DNA from: JBAXTE01 sp037130365
Lineage (GTDB): Bacteria; Bacteroidota; Bacteroidia; Bacteroidales; WCHB1-69
Reading direction: 5' to 3'
Assembly (NCBI GenBank): GCA_037130365.1
Contig: JBAXTE010000009.1
Coordinates: 56,335 to 120,334, forward strand
DNA: 64,000 nucleotides
In this document: positions 62,655-64,000 of the stretch, piece after piece
Layout: each line of letters opens with the position of its first letter
How positions within the stretch are numbered: position 1 is the first letter of the stretch
Position numbers and translations under genes: made by a program
The notes under the pieces: generated by a model
What the model saw: only the letters and a program-made list of their open reading frames with translations
Told to the model about the DNA's origin: nothing
Databases searched by the model: none

Positions 62655-63506
62655 ATGAAGAAATTATCCGATGTAAAAAAGGCTGGAATTGTAAGAGCAG
62701 AATATATTGAAGTTGAACCTAATGTTCGCCTTCATATTACAGATGTCGGCAATGGCAGACCAGTTGTATTGATCCACGGCTGGCCTTTAAGTGACGAAAT
62801 GTATGAATATCAATACAACGCTTTGATAAAAAAGAACTTCCGAGCAATTGGTATTTGCCTGAGAGGTTTTGGAAAATCAGACAAGCCTTACGGAGAATAT
62901 AATTATGATATTCATGCCCAAGATATCATTACCATTTTAAACACCCTTGATATCAAAGATGCTGTTTTAGTTGGCTTTTCAATGGGAGGATCCATTGCAA
63001 TTCGTTATGTGTCTTTGTATCATAGTGCTCATATCTCAAAGTTGGTATTATGTGGAGCTGCAGCGCCAATTTGGACTCAACGCAATGATTTCAAGTTTAA
63101 TTTTCCAAAAAGTGCAGTTGATGAATTACTTGAATTGAATGATAAGGATAGACCTATGTTATTATCCAATTTTGGAAAGATCTTTTCTGCAACTGAAACT
63201 TCATTGAATGAAGGAATTAGCAATTGGTTAAATGGGATTAATCTGAGTGCATCATCTTATGCAACAGCCCAATGTTTAATTGCTTTGCGCGATACAGACC
63301 TCAGACCTGATTTGGCTAAAATAAGAATTCCTACCTTGATTATACATGGAAAAAAAGATAAAATATGTTCCTTCGATTTAGCTGAACAGATGAAAGCTGG
63401 TATCAAAAATTCACATATTGTTGCTTTCGAAAAAAGCGGTCATAGCATGTTTTTGGAGGAAACTGTCAAGTTTAATTCAGAATTGATAAAATTTGCTGAA
63501 AAATAA
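62655..63506 (+). CDS. alpha/beta hydrolase, esterase/haloperoxidase-like
   Basis: 283 residues. The oxyanion motif HGWPLSDEMYEYQ, nucleophile elbow GFSMGGS (Ser109), acid loop HGKKDKICSF (Asp) and final His in SGHSMFLEE are intact. The layout resembles non-heme chloroperoxidases and related esterases. The substrate is unknown. It lies 18 bases after the iron permease-like gene and 18 bases before DUF6496 copy 2. Confidence 0.9.
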   Translation: MKKLSDVKKAGIVRAEYIEVEPNVRLHITDVGNGRPVVLIHGWPLSDEMYEYQYNALIKKNFRAIGICLRGFGKSDKPYGEYNYDIHAQDIITILNTLDIKDAVLVGFSMGGSIAIRYVSLYHSAHISKLVLCGAAAPIWTQRNDFKFNFPKSAVDELLELNDKDRPMLLSNFGKIFSATETSLNEGISNWLNGINLSASSYATAQCLIALRDTDLRPDLAKIRIPTLIIHGKKDKICSFDLAEQMKAGIKNSHIVAFEKSGHSMFLEETVKFNSELIKFAEK

Positions 63507-63524
63507 ATCTCAAAACAAAACATC

Positions 63525-63716
63525 ATGGCAAAATATTCAAAAAAGGCTCAAGATAAAATTGAAGAAGTAATGCATGAATTTAAAGAAGGAACTTTAAAAT
63601 CGGGCAAAAATGGTAAAAATGGCAAAGTGACAAACAGAAAACAAGCTATTGCCATTGGTATAAGCGAAGCAAAAGAAGCTGGATTAAAAGTTCCAACTCA
63701 AAAATCTACAAAGTGA
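63525..63716 (+). CDS. DUF6496-type small basic protein, copy 2
   Basis: 63 residues: the first 50 or so residues match copy 1 with one change (SRKQ to NRKQ), and the tail ends in VPTQKSTK. DNA identity to 54851-55042 is high, with mostly third-position changes. It closes the unit begun at promoter D. The pairing of a mini-ferritin copy and a DUF6496 copy in the island suggests that segments have been duplicated. Confidence 0.85.
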   Translation: MAKYSKKAQDKIEEVMHEFKEGTLKSGKNGKNGKVTNRKQAIAIGISEAKEAGLKVPTQKSTK

Positions 63717-63962
63717 AAGTTTATGATTTTGAAAGTTAATGTCTAGGTAAGCAAGTGTAAATTGCTGATAATTCAATATTACATTGATTTAGATAATGGC
63801 GGAACCTTAAACTGACCCGGATTGAAGGGATTAACTGCGTTGATTCCGTTGAGGGGGAATGCAATCAAATTTTATCAGCACCCACAAACAATGATTATTG
63901 GTGCTATTTTAATACCATAAATGGGAAATTCAAACAAACTTGATTTGGGTCAAGCAATAAAG

Positions 63963-63993
63963 TTGGGGATAAACTAATAAGTTTGTAGTTTTG
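63963..63993 (+). promoter_or_regulatory. promoter reading out of the window
   Basis: TTG at 63963-63965, 20 bases, then TAGTTTTG at 63986-63993, close to the Bacteroidota consensus. Its gene lies beyond the right edge. The rest of 63717-63962 shows no gene, only a 6-bp AGCACC/GGTGCT hairpin near 63878-63905. Confidence 0.6.
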
Positions 63994-64000
63994 TAAAAAA

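Noticed and set aside
1..64000. CRISPR arrays, rRNA operons, prophage or complete insertion sequences
   Set aside because: I looked for regular spacer-repeat arrays, conserved rRNA motifs and transposase or integrase motifs and saw none.

Overview
This 64 kb window comes from a member of the Bacteroidota. The base composition is low in G+C. Several intergenic regions carry the Bacteroidota promoter form (TTG, about 19 bases, TAnnTTTG). Shine-Dalgarno sites are mostly absent. Five secreted proteins end in type A T9SS (Por) sorting domains, and one ends in a gliding-motility/CHU-type C-terminal domain. No rRNA operon, T9SS machinery, prophage or CRISPR array was seen.

Layout. (1) 1-49.3 kb looks like ordinary chromosome: tRNA-Leu(CAG); a TPR-like secreted protein; a polytopic membrane protein; an AsmA-like/GT51 transglycosylase fusion; LRR and lipoprotein genes; glmM and a cysteine desulfurase; a pentapeptide-repeat protein; a gliding-type surface protein followed by riboflavin synthase; two T9SS cargo proteins, one of them an S8 protease; an HPt protein; a feoAB operon carrying an M50-like membrane peptidase and a FeoB-associated Cys-rich peptide; a 1538-residue T9SS adhesin-like protein plus a 62-residue peptide; a MutS-like ATPase; a secreted metallopeptidase; divergent tsaD and tamB; a metallophosphoesterase; a gingipain-like C25 protease; cstA with a DEDDh exonuclease; and a tandem pair of KSDA-repeat proteins.

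(2) 49.8-63.7 kb is an accessory, stress-flavoured island. It holds two encapsulated-ferritin-like mini-ferritins, a flavin reductase, catalase, an AI-2E-type transporter, a PfpI/DJ-1 protein, two near-identical DUF6496-type proteins, a DUF5661-like protein, a four-gene enzyme cluster (FeS/FAD oxidase, SDR reductase, cobalamin-type radical SAM, methyltransferase), a broken superoxide dismutase, a low-affinity iron permease-like protein and an alpha/beta hydrolase.

The strongest new signal is regulatory. Four intergenic regions of this island share one promoter architecture: ATGTAAC direct repeats exactly 21 bp apart (three repeats at one site), then a TTTG-type -7 box ending exactly 29 bases after the last base of the second repeat. 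This suggests one activator controlling an oxidative-stress and iron regulon, including the four-gene enzyme cluster. A 180-bp MITE-like element with perfect 13-bp terminal inverted repeats lies in the leader of one of these units. Several long perfect hairpins elsewhere are not explained by simple termination.
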